A DNA stretch of 22,138 nt from an uncultured Veillonella sp. GTDB taxonomy: Bacteria; Bacillota; Negativicutes; Veillonellales; Veillonellaceae. Positions within the stretch are counted from its first letter, which is position 1, and the number at the start of each line of letters is the position of its first letter. The notes beneath the pieces were generated by a model. The model was not told the origin of the DNA and did no database searches. It saw only the letters and a list, made by a program, of their open reading frames with translations. This document shows positions 1 to 7,518 of the stretch, piece by piece. The position numbers were made by a program, and so were the translations under genes. The stretch lies in the NCBI RefSeq assembly GCF_937981445.1, contig NZ_CALJON010000037.1, positions 1-22,138 on the forward strand, written 5' to 3'.

Positions 1-9
1 AGACATAGC

Positions 10-1026
10 GTGTTAACGATACTTGCCACAATTTTTGTGTTTGGCATAATTGTCTTTATTCACGAATTTGGCCACTTTATTACCGCTAAGGCGAGTGGCA
101 TGCGTGTAGATGAATTTGCCATTGGCTTTGGGCCCGCACTTGTGAAGAAACAAAAAGGAGAAACCCTTTACTCCATACGAGCGATTCCTTTAGGTGGTTA
201 TAATAAAATTGCTGGTATGATGCCAGATGAAGAACTAGATGATCGCTCCTTTTTAAATAAACCAGTATGGAAACGCTTTATAGTTATTTTTGCTGGTGCA
301 TTTTTTAACTTTTTACTTGCCATCGTCATTTTCTTTGGTGTATTCGTTACGTATGGCCAACAAACGCCGTCTACTGAACCAGTTATTGGGCGTATTGTAA
401 ACGATTCCCCAGCGGTGGCTGCTCACTTAGAGATGAATGACCGCATTACTACCATTAATGGTAAGGCCGTTAAAGAGTGGTCAGATATTACAACTCTTTT
501 AAAAGGCACTGAAAATACAGTGGTTACCATGATGGTAGAACGACAAGGGGAGCTTAAGGAAGTATCTATTATTCCTACAGCAGCTTCTAATGGGCGAGCT
601 ATTATTGGGATTAATCCACAAATTAATTCTACGCCATACTCTATTGGCGATGCAGCGACCTTGTCTGTAACGGCTACATTGGCTATTTTAAAAGAAATGG
701 TAAATACCTTGTGGCTCATGATTACAGGTCAAATGGCTGCACAAGTATCTGGTCCTATTGGAGTAGCCCAAGCAGCTGGTGAAATGGCGCAATTTGGTTT
801 TGTTTATTTGCTCAATTTCACAGCTATTTTGAGTTTAAATTTAGGGGTAATTAATTTATTGCCTGTACCAGCCCTAGATGGTGGGCATTTGATTTTATTG
901 ATTATTGAAGGAATTACGAGACGACGTATGCCACCAAAGGCATTGCAGTACATTCAAATGACTGGTGTCATTTTACTAATCGCTCTATTTATTTATGCGA
1001 CTACGCATGATATAAGCCGTCTGTAA
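10..1026 (+). CDS. rseP: RseP-type site-2 zinc metalloprotease
   Basis: This is an intramembrane zinc protease of the RseP/RasP (M50B) family. Such enzymes cut membrane-spanning segments of anti-sigma factors and remnant signal peptides. The zinc-binding HExxH motif (HEFGH) is at residues 18-22 inside the first membrane helix. A PDZ-like region lies at roughly 120-190, and the third metal-ligand motif LDGGH is at 289-293, followed by a last helix near the C-terminus. The 338-residue length is normal for the family. The start is taken as GTG at 10 because the protein begins right at the usual family N-terminus. The window edge hides any ribosome site, and the frame stays open to base 1, so a slightly earlier start is possible. 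ispG follows after 14 bp, which suggests one transcript. In related bacteria dxr and cdsA usually lie upstream, but that is outside the window. Confidence 0.95.
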   Translation: MLTILATIFVFGIIVFIHEFGHFITAKASGMRVDEFAIGFGPALVKKQKGETLYSIRAIPLGGYNKIAGMMPDEELDDRSFLNKPVWKRFIVIFAGAFFNFLLAIVIFFGVFVTYGQQTPSTEPVIGRIVNDSPAVAAHLEMNDRITTINGKAVKEWSDITTLLKGTENTVVTMMVERQGELKEVSIIPTAASNGRAIIGINPQINSTPYSIGDAATLSVTATLAILKEMVNTLWLMITGQMAAQVSGPIGVAQAAGEMAQFGFVYLLNFTAILSLNLGVINLLPVPALDGGHLILLIIEGITRRRMPPKALQYIQMTGVILLIALFIYATTHDISRL

Positions 1027-1040
1027 GGTAGGAGTTACCT

Positions 1041-2114
1041 ATGATTAACAGAAAAGAAACTACAAGAATTAAGGTGGGCTCAGTGCCGATTGGCCATTTT
1101 GCGCCCATTAGTGTTCAGTCCATGATTACTACTAATCCTGTAGAAACAGAGAAAGCCATTGCTGAAATCAATCGTCTAGCTGATGCTGGCTGTGATTTAG
1201 TACGTTTAGCCGTACCTGATATGGCGGCGGCGAAGGCGATAAAAACAGTGCGAGAAGGTAGTAAAATTCCTTTGATTGCCGATATTCACTTTGACTATCG
1301 CTTGGCTTTAGAAGCTATTGATAGTGGCATTGATGGCCTTCGTATTAATCCAGGCAATATTGGTGGTACTGAAAATGTAGAAGCCGTTATAAAAAAGGCT
1401 AAACCTAAGCAGATTCCCATTCGTATAGGCGTTAATGCGGGCTCTTTGCCGGCCCATATTCTTGACGCCTATGGTGGTCATCCTTGTGCTGATGGCATGG
1501 TGGAGGCAGCCCTAGAACATGTGCGCATATTAGAGGCTATGGATTATTATGATATGAAGATATCTATTAAGGCCACCGATGTGCCGCTTATGATTGAAGC
1601 GTATCAGAAATTGTCTGATAAGGTACAGTATCCACTTCATTTAGGTGTTACTGAAGCAGGTACTATTCGTCAGGGCACTATAAAGTCCTCCATCGGTATT
1701 GGTTCACTATTGGCTCAGGGCATTGGTGATACCTTGCGCGTATCCTTAACGGGGGACCCTATTCATGAAGTAGAAGTGGGCAAAACCATTCTTAGTTCCT
1801 TAGGTCTTCGCACCTATGGGGCGACTATGATTTCCTGTCCAACATGCGGTCGCTGTCGCGTAAATCTCTTTAAGATGGCAGAAATTGTGGAAGAACGATT
1901 GAAGACTATTAAAGAGCCTATTCGCGTAGCGGTTATGGGCTGTGTTGTTAATGGGCCAGGAGAGGCGAGAGAGGCTGATTTTGGCATTGCTGGTGGCGAT
2001 GGTCGCGGCATTGTCTTTAGAAAAGGGGAAACCATTAAAACTGTGGATGAAAGTGAGCTTGTAGATGCTTTATTCCATGAAATAGAAACATATTTAGAGT
2101 CAAAGGAGTCTTAG
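1041..2114 (+). CDS. ispG: 4-hydroxy-3-methylbut-2-enyl diphosphate synthase (IspG/GcpE)
   Basis: IspG is the iron-sulfur enzyme of the MEP isoprenoid pathway that reductively opens methylerythritol cyclodiphosphate to HMBPP. The N-terminal TIM-barrel region starts with the family-typical sequence around VGSVPIG and VQSMITTNP. The C-terminal [4Fe-4S] domain carries Cys266, Cys269 and Cys301 plus Glu308 in CVVNGPGE. These line up with the known cluster ligands (three Cys and one Glu). The length, 357 residues, is typical of the short bacterial form without the plant insert. The start ATG at 1041 is preceded by an AGGTAGGAG ribosome site. The gene sits between rseP and proS with gaps of 14 and 4 bp, so the three are very likely one operon. 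The nearby dxr expected upstream of rseP would supply another enzyme of the same pathway. Confidence 0.97.
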   Translation: MINRKETTRIKVGSVPIGHFAPISVQSMITTNPVETEKAIAEINRLADAGCDLVRLAVPDMAAAKAIKTVREGSKIPLIADIHFDYRLALEAIDSGIDGLRINPGNIGGTENVEAVIKKAKPKQIPIRIGVNAGSLPAHILDAYGGHPCADGMVEAALEHVRILEAMDYYDMKISIKATDVPLMIEAYQKLSDKVQYPLHLGVTEAGTIRQGTIKSSIGIGSLLAQGIGDTLRVSLTGDPIHEVEVGKTILSSLGLRTYGATMISCPTCGRCRVNLFKMAEIVEERLKTIKEPIRVAVMGCVVNGPGEAREADFGIAGGDGRGIVFRKGETIKTVDESELVDALFHEIETYLESKES

Positions 2115-2118
2115 TTGT

Positions 2119-3840
2119 ATGTTAGCAAGTAAATTGTATGCACCTACGTTACGTGAAGTTCCTGCTGATGCAGATGTAATGAGTCAAAAGCTTATGCTTC
2201 GCGCTGGTTTTATTCGCAAAATGGCTGGTGGCCTTTATAGTTATCTACCACTTGCTTGGAAAAGTATTCGCAAAATTGAACAAATTGTGCACGAAGAAAT
2301 GACTAAGATTAGTGCTCAAGAAATCATGATGCCTATAATTCAGCCTGCTGAAATTTGGCAAGAATCTGGCCGCTGGAAAGTATATGGTGCGGAAATGATG
2401 CGTTTAAAAGACCGTCATAATCGTGATTATTGCTTAGGGCCTACTCATGAAGAAATGGTTACTACCTTGGTAAAAGGGGAAATTAATTCATACCGTCAAT
2501 TGCCCATTACACTATATCAAATTCAAAATAAATACCGCGATGAACGCCGTCCGCGTTATGGCTTGATGCGCAGTCGCGAATTTATCATGAAAGATGCTTA
2601 TTCTTTTGATGTAGATGAAGAGGGGCTTGATAAATCCTACTGGGATATGTACAATGCATATTCTCGTGTATTTTCGCGTTGTGGTTTAAACTTTAAACCT
2701 GTTGAAGCTGATTCTGGTGCAATTGGTGGTAGCAATAGCCATGAATTTATGGCCCTGGCTGACTCTGGTGAAGCCGATGTTATTCACTGCGATTCCTGTG
2801 ATTATGCTGCCAATATTGAAATCGGTAAACCTGGCGTATTACCTGGTGATGGTGAAGCGCCAAAAGAATTAGAAATTGTAGATACACCTAAGGCTAGTAC
2901 TATTGATGCAGTAGCTCACATGTTGAATTTGCCTTTGGAAAAAACTATGAAGGCTGTTGTGTTATCAGTTGATGGTGTAGTTGTACTTGCTATTGTTCGT
3001 GGGGATCATGAAGTTAATGAAATCGCTGTTCAACATGCCGTAGATTCTACGATTGAACCTGAAATGGCTACAGAGGAACAATTGCATCATGTAGGTCTTA
3101 CAGGCGGCTTCATTAGTCCGGTAGGCTTAGCGCAAAGTGATGAATTTAAAATCGTGGTGGATGAAACGGTTATGGAAATGAGCAATGCCTGTGGCGGTGC
3201 CAACAAAGTAGATGCTCATTACATCAATATCAATCCAAAACGTGATTTTAATGTAGATGATATCATTGTAGCTCCGATTCGTTTGATTACTACAGAAGAC
3301 CCATGTCCAAATTGTGGTGGTCACTTAAGTCTTGCTAAAGGGATCGAAGTAGGACAAGTGTTTAAATTAGGCACTAAATACAGTGAATCTTTACAAGCTA
3401 CATTCTTAAATCAAGATGGCCGCCCTAATCCATTCGTAATGGGTTGCTATGGGATTGGTGTGTCTCGTACCTTGGCAGCTGCGGTAGAACAAAGTCATGA
3501 TGAAAATGGCATTATCTGGCCAGTGGCAATCGCACCATTTGAAGTTACTATTGTACCTATTAATGCGAAGGACGAAGCGCTTATGAAAGTGAGCGAAAGC
3601 CTCTATACAAATCTACAAAATGCTGGTGTCGATGTTCTACTTGATGATCGCAAAGATAGAGCGGGCGTAAAATTCAAAGACGCTGATTTGATTGGTTATC
3701 CTGTGCGCATTACGGTAAGTAAAAATACAATCGAAAGCAATGCTGTAGAAGTTAAAGTGCGTAAAACTGGTGAAGTTATTGAAGTGCCAGTAGATGATGT
3801 AGTGAAGGTTATTAAAGCTACATTAGAGGGATTAGCTTAA
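2119..3840 (+). CDS. proS: Prolyl-tRNA synthetase, bacterial type with editing insert
   Basis: Class II aminoacyl-tRNA synthetase that charges tRNA-Pro with proline. The N-terminus has the TLREVP segment of bacterial ProRS. Motif 2 (RDERRPRYGLMRSREF) is at about residues 140-155 and motif 3 (GIGVSR) at 445-450. Between them, from about 224 to 407, lies the editing (INS) domain that clears mischarged Ala-tRNA-Pro. Its borders show two CxxC pairs, Cys224/Cys227 and Cys396/Cys399, which could bind a metal. The C-terminal anticodon-binding domain ends in VIKATLEGLA. The length of 573 residues is normal. The start ATG at 2119 has AAAGGAGTC upstream, overlapping the end of ispG. A rho-independent terminator about 150 bp downstream closes the operon. 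The sequence right after the stop resembles the gene's own 3' end (see the repeat at 3841). Confidence 0.97.
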   Translation: MLASKLYAPTLREVPADADVMSQKLMLRAGFIRKMAGGLYSYLPLAWKSIRKIEQIVHEEMTKISAQEIMMPIIQPAEIWQESGRWKVYGAEMMRLKDRHNRDYCLGPTHEEMVTTLVKGEINSYRQLPITLYQIQNKYRDERRPRYGLMRSREFIMKDAYSFDVDEEGLDKSYWDMYNAYSRVFSRCGLNFKPVEADSGAIGGSNSHEFMALADSGEADVIHCDSCDYAANIEIGKPGVLPGDGEAPKELEIVDTPKASTIDAVAHMLNLPLEKTMKAVVLSVDGVVVLAIVRGDHEVNEIAVQHAVDSTIEPEMATEEQLHHVGLTGGFISPVGLAQSDEFKIVVDETVMEMSNACGGANKVDAHYININPKRDFNVDDIIVAPIRLITTEDPCPNCGGHLSLAKGIEVGQVFKLGTKYSESLQATFLNQDGRPNPFVMGCYGIGVSRTLAAAVEQSHDENGIIWPVAIAPFEVTIVPINAKDEALMKVSESLYTNLQNAGVDVLLDDRKDRAGVKFKDADLIGYPVRITVSKNTIESNAVEVKVRKTGEVIEVPVDDVVKVIKATLEGLA

Positions 3841-3978
3841 TTGGCTGTCACATTTGACGTATTAAATTTAGTAGTAGCGGCATTAGATGCATTGGACCAA
3901 ATAATGGTTATGATAGAGGTATTAGAGGATTTTTGGGTAACATTAGATATATTGCCTAAATAATGTATATTGTATAGA
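3841..3978 (+). repeat. Degenerate ~60-bp tandem duplication after proS, open in frame for 40 codons
   Basis: Directly after the proS stop, the same frame stays open from 3841 to a TAA at 3961-3963. Inside it, 3859-3918 and 3919-3978 are two imperfect copies of a unit of about 60 bp. Shared landmarks are GTATTA at 3859/3919, CATTAGAT at 3881/3941 and AAATAATG near 3898/3958. The last codons of proS (CATTAGAGGGATTAG, near 3821) look like a third, older copy. The predicted 40-residue peptide is hydrophobic and has no ATG start or good ribosome site. It is most simply a decayed duplication of the gene end, or less likely a readthrough tail. The repeat call is moderately sure; its being expressed is not. 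Confidence 0.5.
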
Positions 3979-3986
3979 ACATACTA

Positions 3987-4028
3987 ACAGTCGATAGGGA
4001 ACGACCTTATCGACTGTATTTATTTTTT
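3987..4028 (+). terminator. Rho-independent terminator of the rseP-ispG-proS operon
   Basis: A 13-bp hairpin has arms 3987-3999 (ACAGTCGATAGGG) and 4005-4017, with one G-U pair and a 5-base loop (AACGA). It is followed by ATTTATTTTTT. It is well formed and correctly oriented to end + strand transcription after proS. Confidence 0.9.
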
Positions 4029-4231
4029 GCTTGAGATAGTATCATTTGATTATGTTTTTTTAATTTGATTATGTATTTTAAGAGATAGGGTGTACTTAAG
4101 AAAATCTAGCTTTTATCCCATTTATTTAGGTGAAATGCTTGTGTAAAATGAGAATTTAAGTCATAATAAAAGATGGAGTATTTTCGAATTACATAAGTAA
4201 GTGATATACCTAGTTTGTAGGAGGCGTTAAT
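4029..4231. other. AT-rich gap before the PHP gene, with a 19-bp tandem pair
   Basis: No gene is visible here. Bases 4044-4062 and 4063-4081 are two copies (17 of 19 identical) of a unit starting ATTTGATTATGT. A weak promoter-like arrangement is TTGTGT at 4139-4144 and CATAAT at 4162-4167, 17 bp apart; only the -10-like part is good. Because a terminator lies just upstream, a promoter for the next gene is expected in this stretch, but I cannot place it with confidence. Confidence 0.4.
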
Positions 4232-5053
4232 ATGTTAGTGGATTTTCATATGCATAGTACTTCTTCTGATGGTGTTATGTTGCCCAAGGCGTTGCGAGCA
4301 GCTAATGCAGCAGCAGGAAGTAAAGTAATGGCCCTTACGGATCACGATACAATAGATGGTTCTTTTGATTTAATACAAAGTCCTATTCCAGATATAAAAG
4401 TTATTCGCGGTTGCGAGTTTAGTTCTACGTATAATAATAAGGATGTTCATATTTTAGGCTATGAGTTTGACTATGCTAATAAAGAGATTAAAGAATATGT
4501 AGAGTTTTTTAAAGAAGCTCGGCAGTCACGTATATATCGTATGGTAGACCGTTGCAAGGAAAATGGCTATGATGTGTGTCGTGAAGAATTAGAAGAGTTA
4601 TTTCCTCATGCTAACTCTCTAGGACGCCCTCATTTGTCTCAGCTGCTCATTAAAAAGGGCTATGTGAATACGGTTAGTGAAGCCTTTGAGACGATTTTAC
4701 ATCGCACCAGTCCTTGCTATGTACCTAAGTTTAAAGCGGAGCCAGAAGATGTTATTGATTTGATTCACCGCGCTGGTGGCGTCGCTGTGATGGCACATCC
4801 TATTTTAATCCAATCGGATGAGGATGTATTGGCATTGTTAAAACTATCCTTTGATGGCATGGAAGTCTACCATCCTAAACATAGTGAAGAGGACTCAAAG
4901 CGCTATCGTGAAATGGCATTAGCTCATGGTTTATTGATAACAGGGGGCTCAGACTTTCATGGCATTCCTAAAAAGATTCCCTTACAGATTGGTGATTATA
5001 CAGTGGAACGTGATGATGTATCTGAATTTGTAAAGCGTATTGCCCAAGCGTAA
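4232..5053 (+). CDS. PHP-domain metal-dependent phosphoesterase (YciV/TrpH-like)
   Basis: This protein belongs to the PHP (polymerase and histidinol phosphatase) superfamily, close to the YciV/TrpH group. Characterised members of that group are 5'-3' exoribonucleases or nucleotide phosphatases. Visible metal-site motifs are His6-x-His8 with Asp13 (HMHSTSSDG), Asp37-His38 in TDHDT, Glu62 in GCEFSS, His189 in MAHP and Asp241-x-His243 in GGSDFHG. That is the full catalytic set in the usual order, so the enzyme should be active. The 273-residue length is typical. ATG at 4232 is preceded by TAGGAGGCG at a good distance. The gene follows a terminator and so probably has its own promoter. The substrate (RNA ends, pAp or another phosphate ester) cannot be told from sequence alone. 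Confidence 0.88.
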   Translation: MLVDFHMHSTSSDGVMLPKALRAANAAAGSKVMALTDHDTIDGSFDLIQSPIPDIKVIRGCEFSSTYNNKDVHILGYEFDYANKEIKEYVEFFKEARQSRIYRMVDRCKENGYDVCREELEELFPHANSLGRPHLSQLLIKKGYVNTVSEAFETILHRTSPCYVPKFKAEPEDVIDLIHRAGGVAVMAHPILIQSDEDVLALLKLSFDGMEVYHPKHSEEDSKRYREMALAHGLLITGGSDFHGIPKKIPLQIGDYTVERDDVSEFVKRIAQA

Positions 5054-5070
5054 GGATTAGAGCACTTAAT

Positions 5071-5197
5071 GTTATGAACATAGTATTAAATACCAACATA
5101 ATAGGTATAGTGTTGAGTACCAGTATAATAGGTATAGTGTCAAGCACAAACATAATAGGCATAGTATTAAGTGCATCATATAATGAGCATAACTATT
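5071..5197. repeat. 27-bp tandem array, about 4.6 copies, between two genes
   Basis: Units start at 5071, 5098, 5125 and 5152, with a partial fifth near 5180. The core is ATAATAGG(T/C)ATAGT. Copies at 5098 and 5125 agree at 21 of 27 positions and share their first 16 bases exactly. Each full unit after the first carries a TATAAT- or CATAAT-like hexamer next to AGG. The ribosome site of the following gene (ATAATAGGAG, 5211-5220) repeats the unit's opening bases. No spacers separate the units, so it is not a CRISPR array. Confidence 0.85.
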
Positions 5198-5229
5198 TCG
5201 CGTTGCAACTATAATAGGAGAGATAAACT

Positions 5230-6069
5230 ATGGAAGTTATTGCTTTCGTTGGTCCTAGTGGTACCGGTAAAAGTCATCGAGCCTTAGTGGTGGCTCATGA
5301 AAATTATGCAGAATGCATTATTGACGATGGTATTTTAATTCACAATAACCGAATTGTAGCTGGTTTCTCGGCAAAAAAAGAAGAGAGTCGCCTTAAGGCT
5401 GTTCGTCGTGCTATATTTCAAGACCCTAAACAAGTAGCGTCCGTGAGAGAACAGTTAGACTTAATTAAGCCAGAGCGTATCCTGATTTTGGGGACTTCTG
5501 AAAATATGGTTGGGAAAATTGCTAAGGCCTTAGGTATTGGGGCACCGAGTCGTTATATTCACATAGAAGATATAGCATCTCCTAAGGAGATTGAAAAGGC
5601 TCAAGTATCGCGCTTAAAAGAAGGAAAGCACATTATTCCCGTCCCTACTATGGAGTTGAAACCTCATTTTCAAGGCTATTTAATTGATCCTATTAAATCA
5701 ATTTGGCGCCGTACGCGTTTTTCTAAAACAGGCCCTGCGGAATTTGAAAAATCCGTTGTTCGTCCTGTGTTTAGTTATTATGGAAGCTTAACATTTTCAG
5801 ATCAAGTGATTGAAGCGATTATTAAGAATAGCTTAAAGAAGATTAAAGATATTTCTGACTGTGATGATATTAGTATAAAGAAATCACAAAAGGGAAATAA
5901 TGCCTTAACTTTAAATATGGGCGTTGTTTTATATAAAGGACGACCTGTTAAAGACATAATGAATGAAATGCACAAGTATATCTGTAATGATATTGAGTAT
6001 ATAACTGGCATGTCAGTAGAGCGCCTCGCTATTGTGGTAGATAAATTAGTTACACCAGGGCGTCATTAA
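5230..6069 (+). CDS. P-loop protein with C-terminal Asp23/Gls24-like domain
   Basis: The N-terminus has a clear Walker A nucleotide-binding loop, GPSGTGKS at residues 8-15, preceded by a hydrophobic strand (VIAFV). The middle part (about 90-165) has ILILGTSENMVGKIAKALG, then a segment of unknown role. From about 174 to the end the sequence fits the Asp23/Gls24 (formerly DUF322) pattern: a strand, FSDQVIEAIIKNSLKKI, a strand ending VVLYKGRPVKDIMNEMH, and a final ITGMSVERLAIVV. Asp23-type proteins usually stand alone and sit at the membrane; joining one to an N-terminal nucleotide-binding domain is less usual. ATG at 5230 is preceded by AGGAG with 9-base spacing. The exact function is unknown to me. 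A regulatory or envelope-linked ATPase/kinase-like role is only inference. miaB starts 69 bp downstream and may be cotranscribed. Confidence 0.8.
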   Translation: MEVIAFVGPSGTGKSHRALVVAHENYAECIIDDGILIHNNRIVAGFSAKKEESRLKAVRRAIFQDPKQVASVREQLDLIKPERILILGTSENMVGKIAKALGIGAPSRYIHIEDIASPKEIEKAQVSRLKEGKHIIPVPTMELKPHFQGYLIDPIKSIWRRTRFSKTGPAEFEKSVVRPVFSYYGSLTFSDQVIEAIIKNSLKKIKDISDCDDISIKKSQKGNNALTLNMGVVLYKGRPVKDIMNEMHKYICNDIEYITGMSVERLAIVVDKLVTPGRH

Positions 6070-6138
6070 GAGCTGCCAGTATGGTAAAATAATAAGGTTA
6101 AGAAGTTTAACAAATTTAGCAAATAGTTGGAGAGTATA

Positions 6139-7449
6139 ATGAAAAAGTATTATATTTTTACATATGGTTGTCAGATGAATGAAAGCGACTCTGAGCGCTT
6201 AGCCCATCAATTAGAGCAAGCAGGTTATGAGAGCACCGATAATTTTGAAGAATCTGATTTAATCATTTTGAATACTTGCTGTGTTCGTGAAACAGCAGAG
6301 CATAAGATTTACGGTCGCATTGGTGAGTTAAAGCATTTAAAGGCAAAAAACAAAGATTTAATTATTGCTATTACAGGCTGTATGGCACAAAAGAATCAGG
6401 CAGACATGTTCAAACGCGCCCCTCATATTGATATTGTGCTGGGCACTCATAATTTACGCCATATTAATGAAATGGTTGAAGAAGTGAAGCGCACGCACAA
6501 GCATCAATTAAATGTAGAGATGGATAATTCCGTTCTCTATGAGCTAGAAGCAAAGCCTAGTGGTACATTCTCGGCTTGGGTGCCCATTATGAATGGCTGC
6601 AATAAATTTTGTACCTATTGCATCGTGCCTCATGTGCGTGGTCGTGAAATAAGCCGTCCTATTGAACATATTGTGGAAGATGTAAAAAAACTAGGTGCTT
6701 CTGGTTATAAAGAAATTACCTTGCTAGGTCAAAATGTTAATTCCTATGGCTTAGATTTTAAGGATGGTACTCATTTTGGTCATTTAATTGATGCTTTGGA
6801 CCATATTCCCGGCATAGAACGAATTCGCTATATGACAAGTCATCCGCAAGATATGAATAAGGAAATGATTGATGCGTTAGGTCGTTCATCCAATGTGGTA
6901 ACGCAGCTTCATTTGCCTATTCAATCGGGATCTAATCGAATTTTACAAAAGATGAATCGTCGTTATACTGTAGAACATTATAAGGAATTAATTGAGTACT
7001 GCCGTGAAAAGATTAAAGGCCTTACCCTTACTACGGATTTAATTGTAGGCTTCCCTGGTGAAACTGAAGAGGATTTTCAGGCGACCTTACAATTATTAAA
7101 AGACATTCGCTATGATATGGCCTATACATTTATTTTCTCCAAGCGTTCTGGCACACCAGCAGCAACTATGGACAATCAAGTGCCTGAAGAAGTGAAACGT
7201 GTTCGCTTGCAGGCTTTGATGGATGTGCAAAATGAGATTTCCTTGGAATTAAATAAAGCTATGGAAGGGGAAGTATATCCTATTATCGTAGAAGGTCCAA
7301 GCCGCAATGATGAAAATGTATGGTTTGGTCGTACGTCTGGGAACAAGATGATTTTATTCCCTAAAGATGAGAGCCTAAAAATTGGTGATACAGTACAGGC
7401 CCGTGTAGACAAAGCGCAGACCTGGATTTTATATGGTACTATCGTGTAA
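6139..7449 (+). CDS. miaB: tRNA-2-methylthio-N6-dimethylallyladenosine synthase (MiaB)
   Basis: MiaB is a radical-SAM methylthiotransferase that adds a methylthio group to i6A37 in tRNAs reading UNN codons, making ms2i6A. The N-terminal UPF0004 domain holds the auxiliary [4Fe-4S] cysteines Cys11 (YGCQMNES), Cys47 or Cys48 (NTCCVRE) and Cys81 (TGCMAQ). The radical-SAM cluster motif CxxxCxxC is Cys154, Cys158, Cys161 (GCNKFCTYC). A TRAM RNA-binding domain covers the last ~65 residues. I choose ATG at 6139 over an in-frame TTG at 6127 because the GGAGAG ribosome site (6129-6134) would lie inside the longer version. This gives 436 residues, normal for MiaB. Its substrate is made by MiaA, encoded downstream in the same cluster. 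A hairpin separates it from mutS. Confidence 0.97.
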   Translation: MKKYYIFTYGCQMNESDSERLAHQLEQAGYESTDNFEESDLIILNTCCVRETAEHKIYGRIGELKHLKAKNKDLIIAITGCMAQKNQADMFKRAPHIDIVLGTHNLRHINEMVEEVKRTHKHQLNVEMDNSVLYELEAKPSGTFSAWVPIMNGCNKFCTYCIVPHVRGREISRPIEHIVEDVKKLGASGYKEITLLGQNVNSYGLDFKDGTHFGHLIDALDHIPGIERIRYMTSHPQDMNKEMIDALGRSSNVVTQLHLPIQSGSNRILQKMNRRYTVEHYKELIEYCREKIKGLTLTTDLIVGFPGETEEDFQATLQLLKDIRYDMAYTFIFSKRSGTPAATMDNQVPEEVKRVRLQALMDVQNEISLELNKAMEGEVYPIIVEGPSRNDENVWFGRTSGNKMILFPKDESLKIGDTVQARVDKAQTWILYGTIV

Positions 7450-7465
7450 TGTATTAATGCTTTGT

Positions 7466-7500
7466 GCCTATACTATGAAAATAGTATAGGCTTGATTTTG
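7466..7500 (+). terminator. Perfect hairpin between miaB and mutS, possible weak terminator
   Basis: Arms 7466-7476 (GCCTATACTAT) and 7481-7491 pair perfectly over 11 bp around a GAAA tetraloop. The following bases TTGATTTTG give only a broken T-run. It could reduce readthrough from miaB into mutS, act as an RNA 3' end or processing site, or simply stabilise the message. The hairpin is certain as sequence; its strength as a terminator is not. Confidence 0.6.
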
Positions 7501-7518
7501 CTAGTGATGGAGGCGTAC

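Noticed and set aside
2101..2118. T-box or other tRNA-sensing leader expected ahead of proS
   Set aside because: The gap to ispG is four bases, so there is no room. Any such control would lie upstream of the whole operon, outside the window.
4968..5162. Minus-strand frame coding for a hydrophobic 9-residue repeat peptide
   Set aside because: The protein repeat is simply the 27-bp DNA repeat read backwards. It runs into the PHP gene, and nothing else supports a gene there.
5071..5197. CRISPR-like array of 27-bp units
   Set aside because: Units are directly joined without unique spacers, they diverge from each other, and no cas genes are present. The same applies to the array at 20170-20278.
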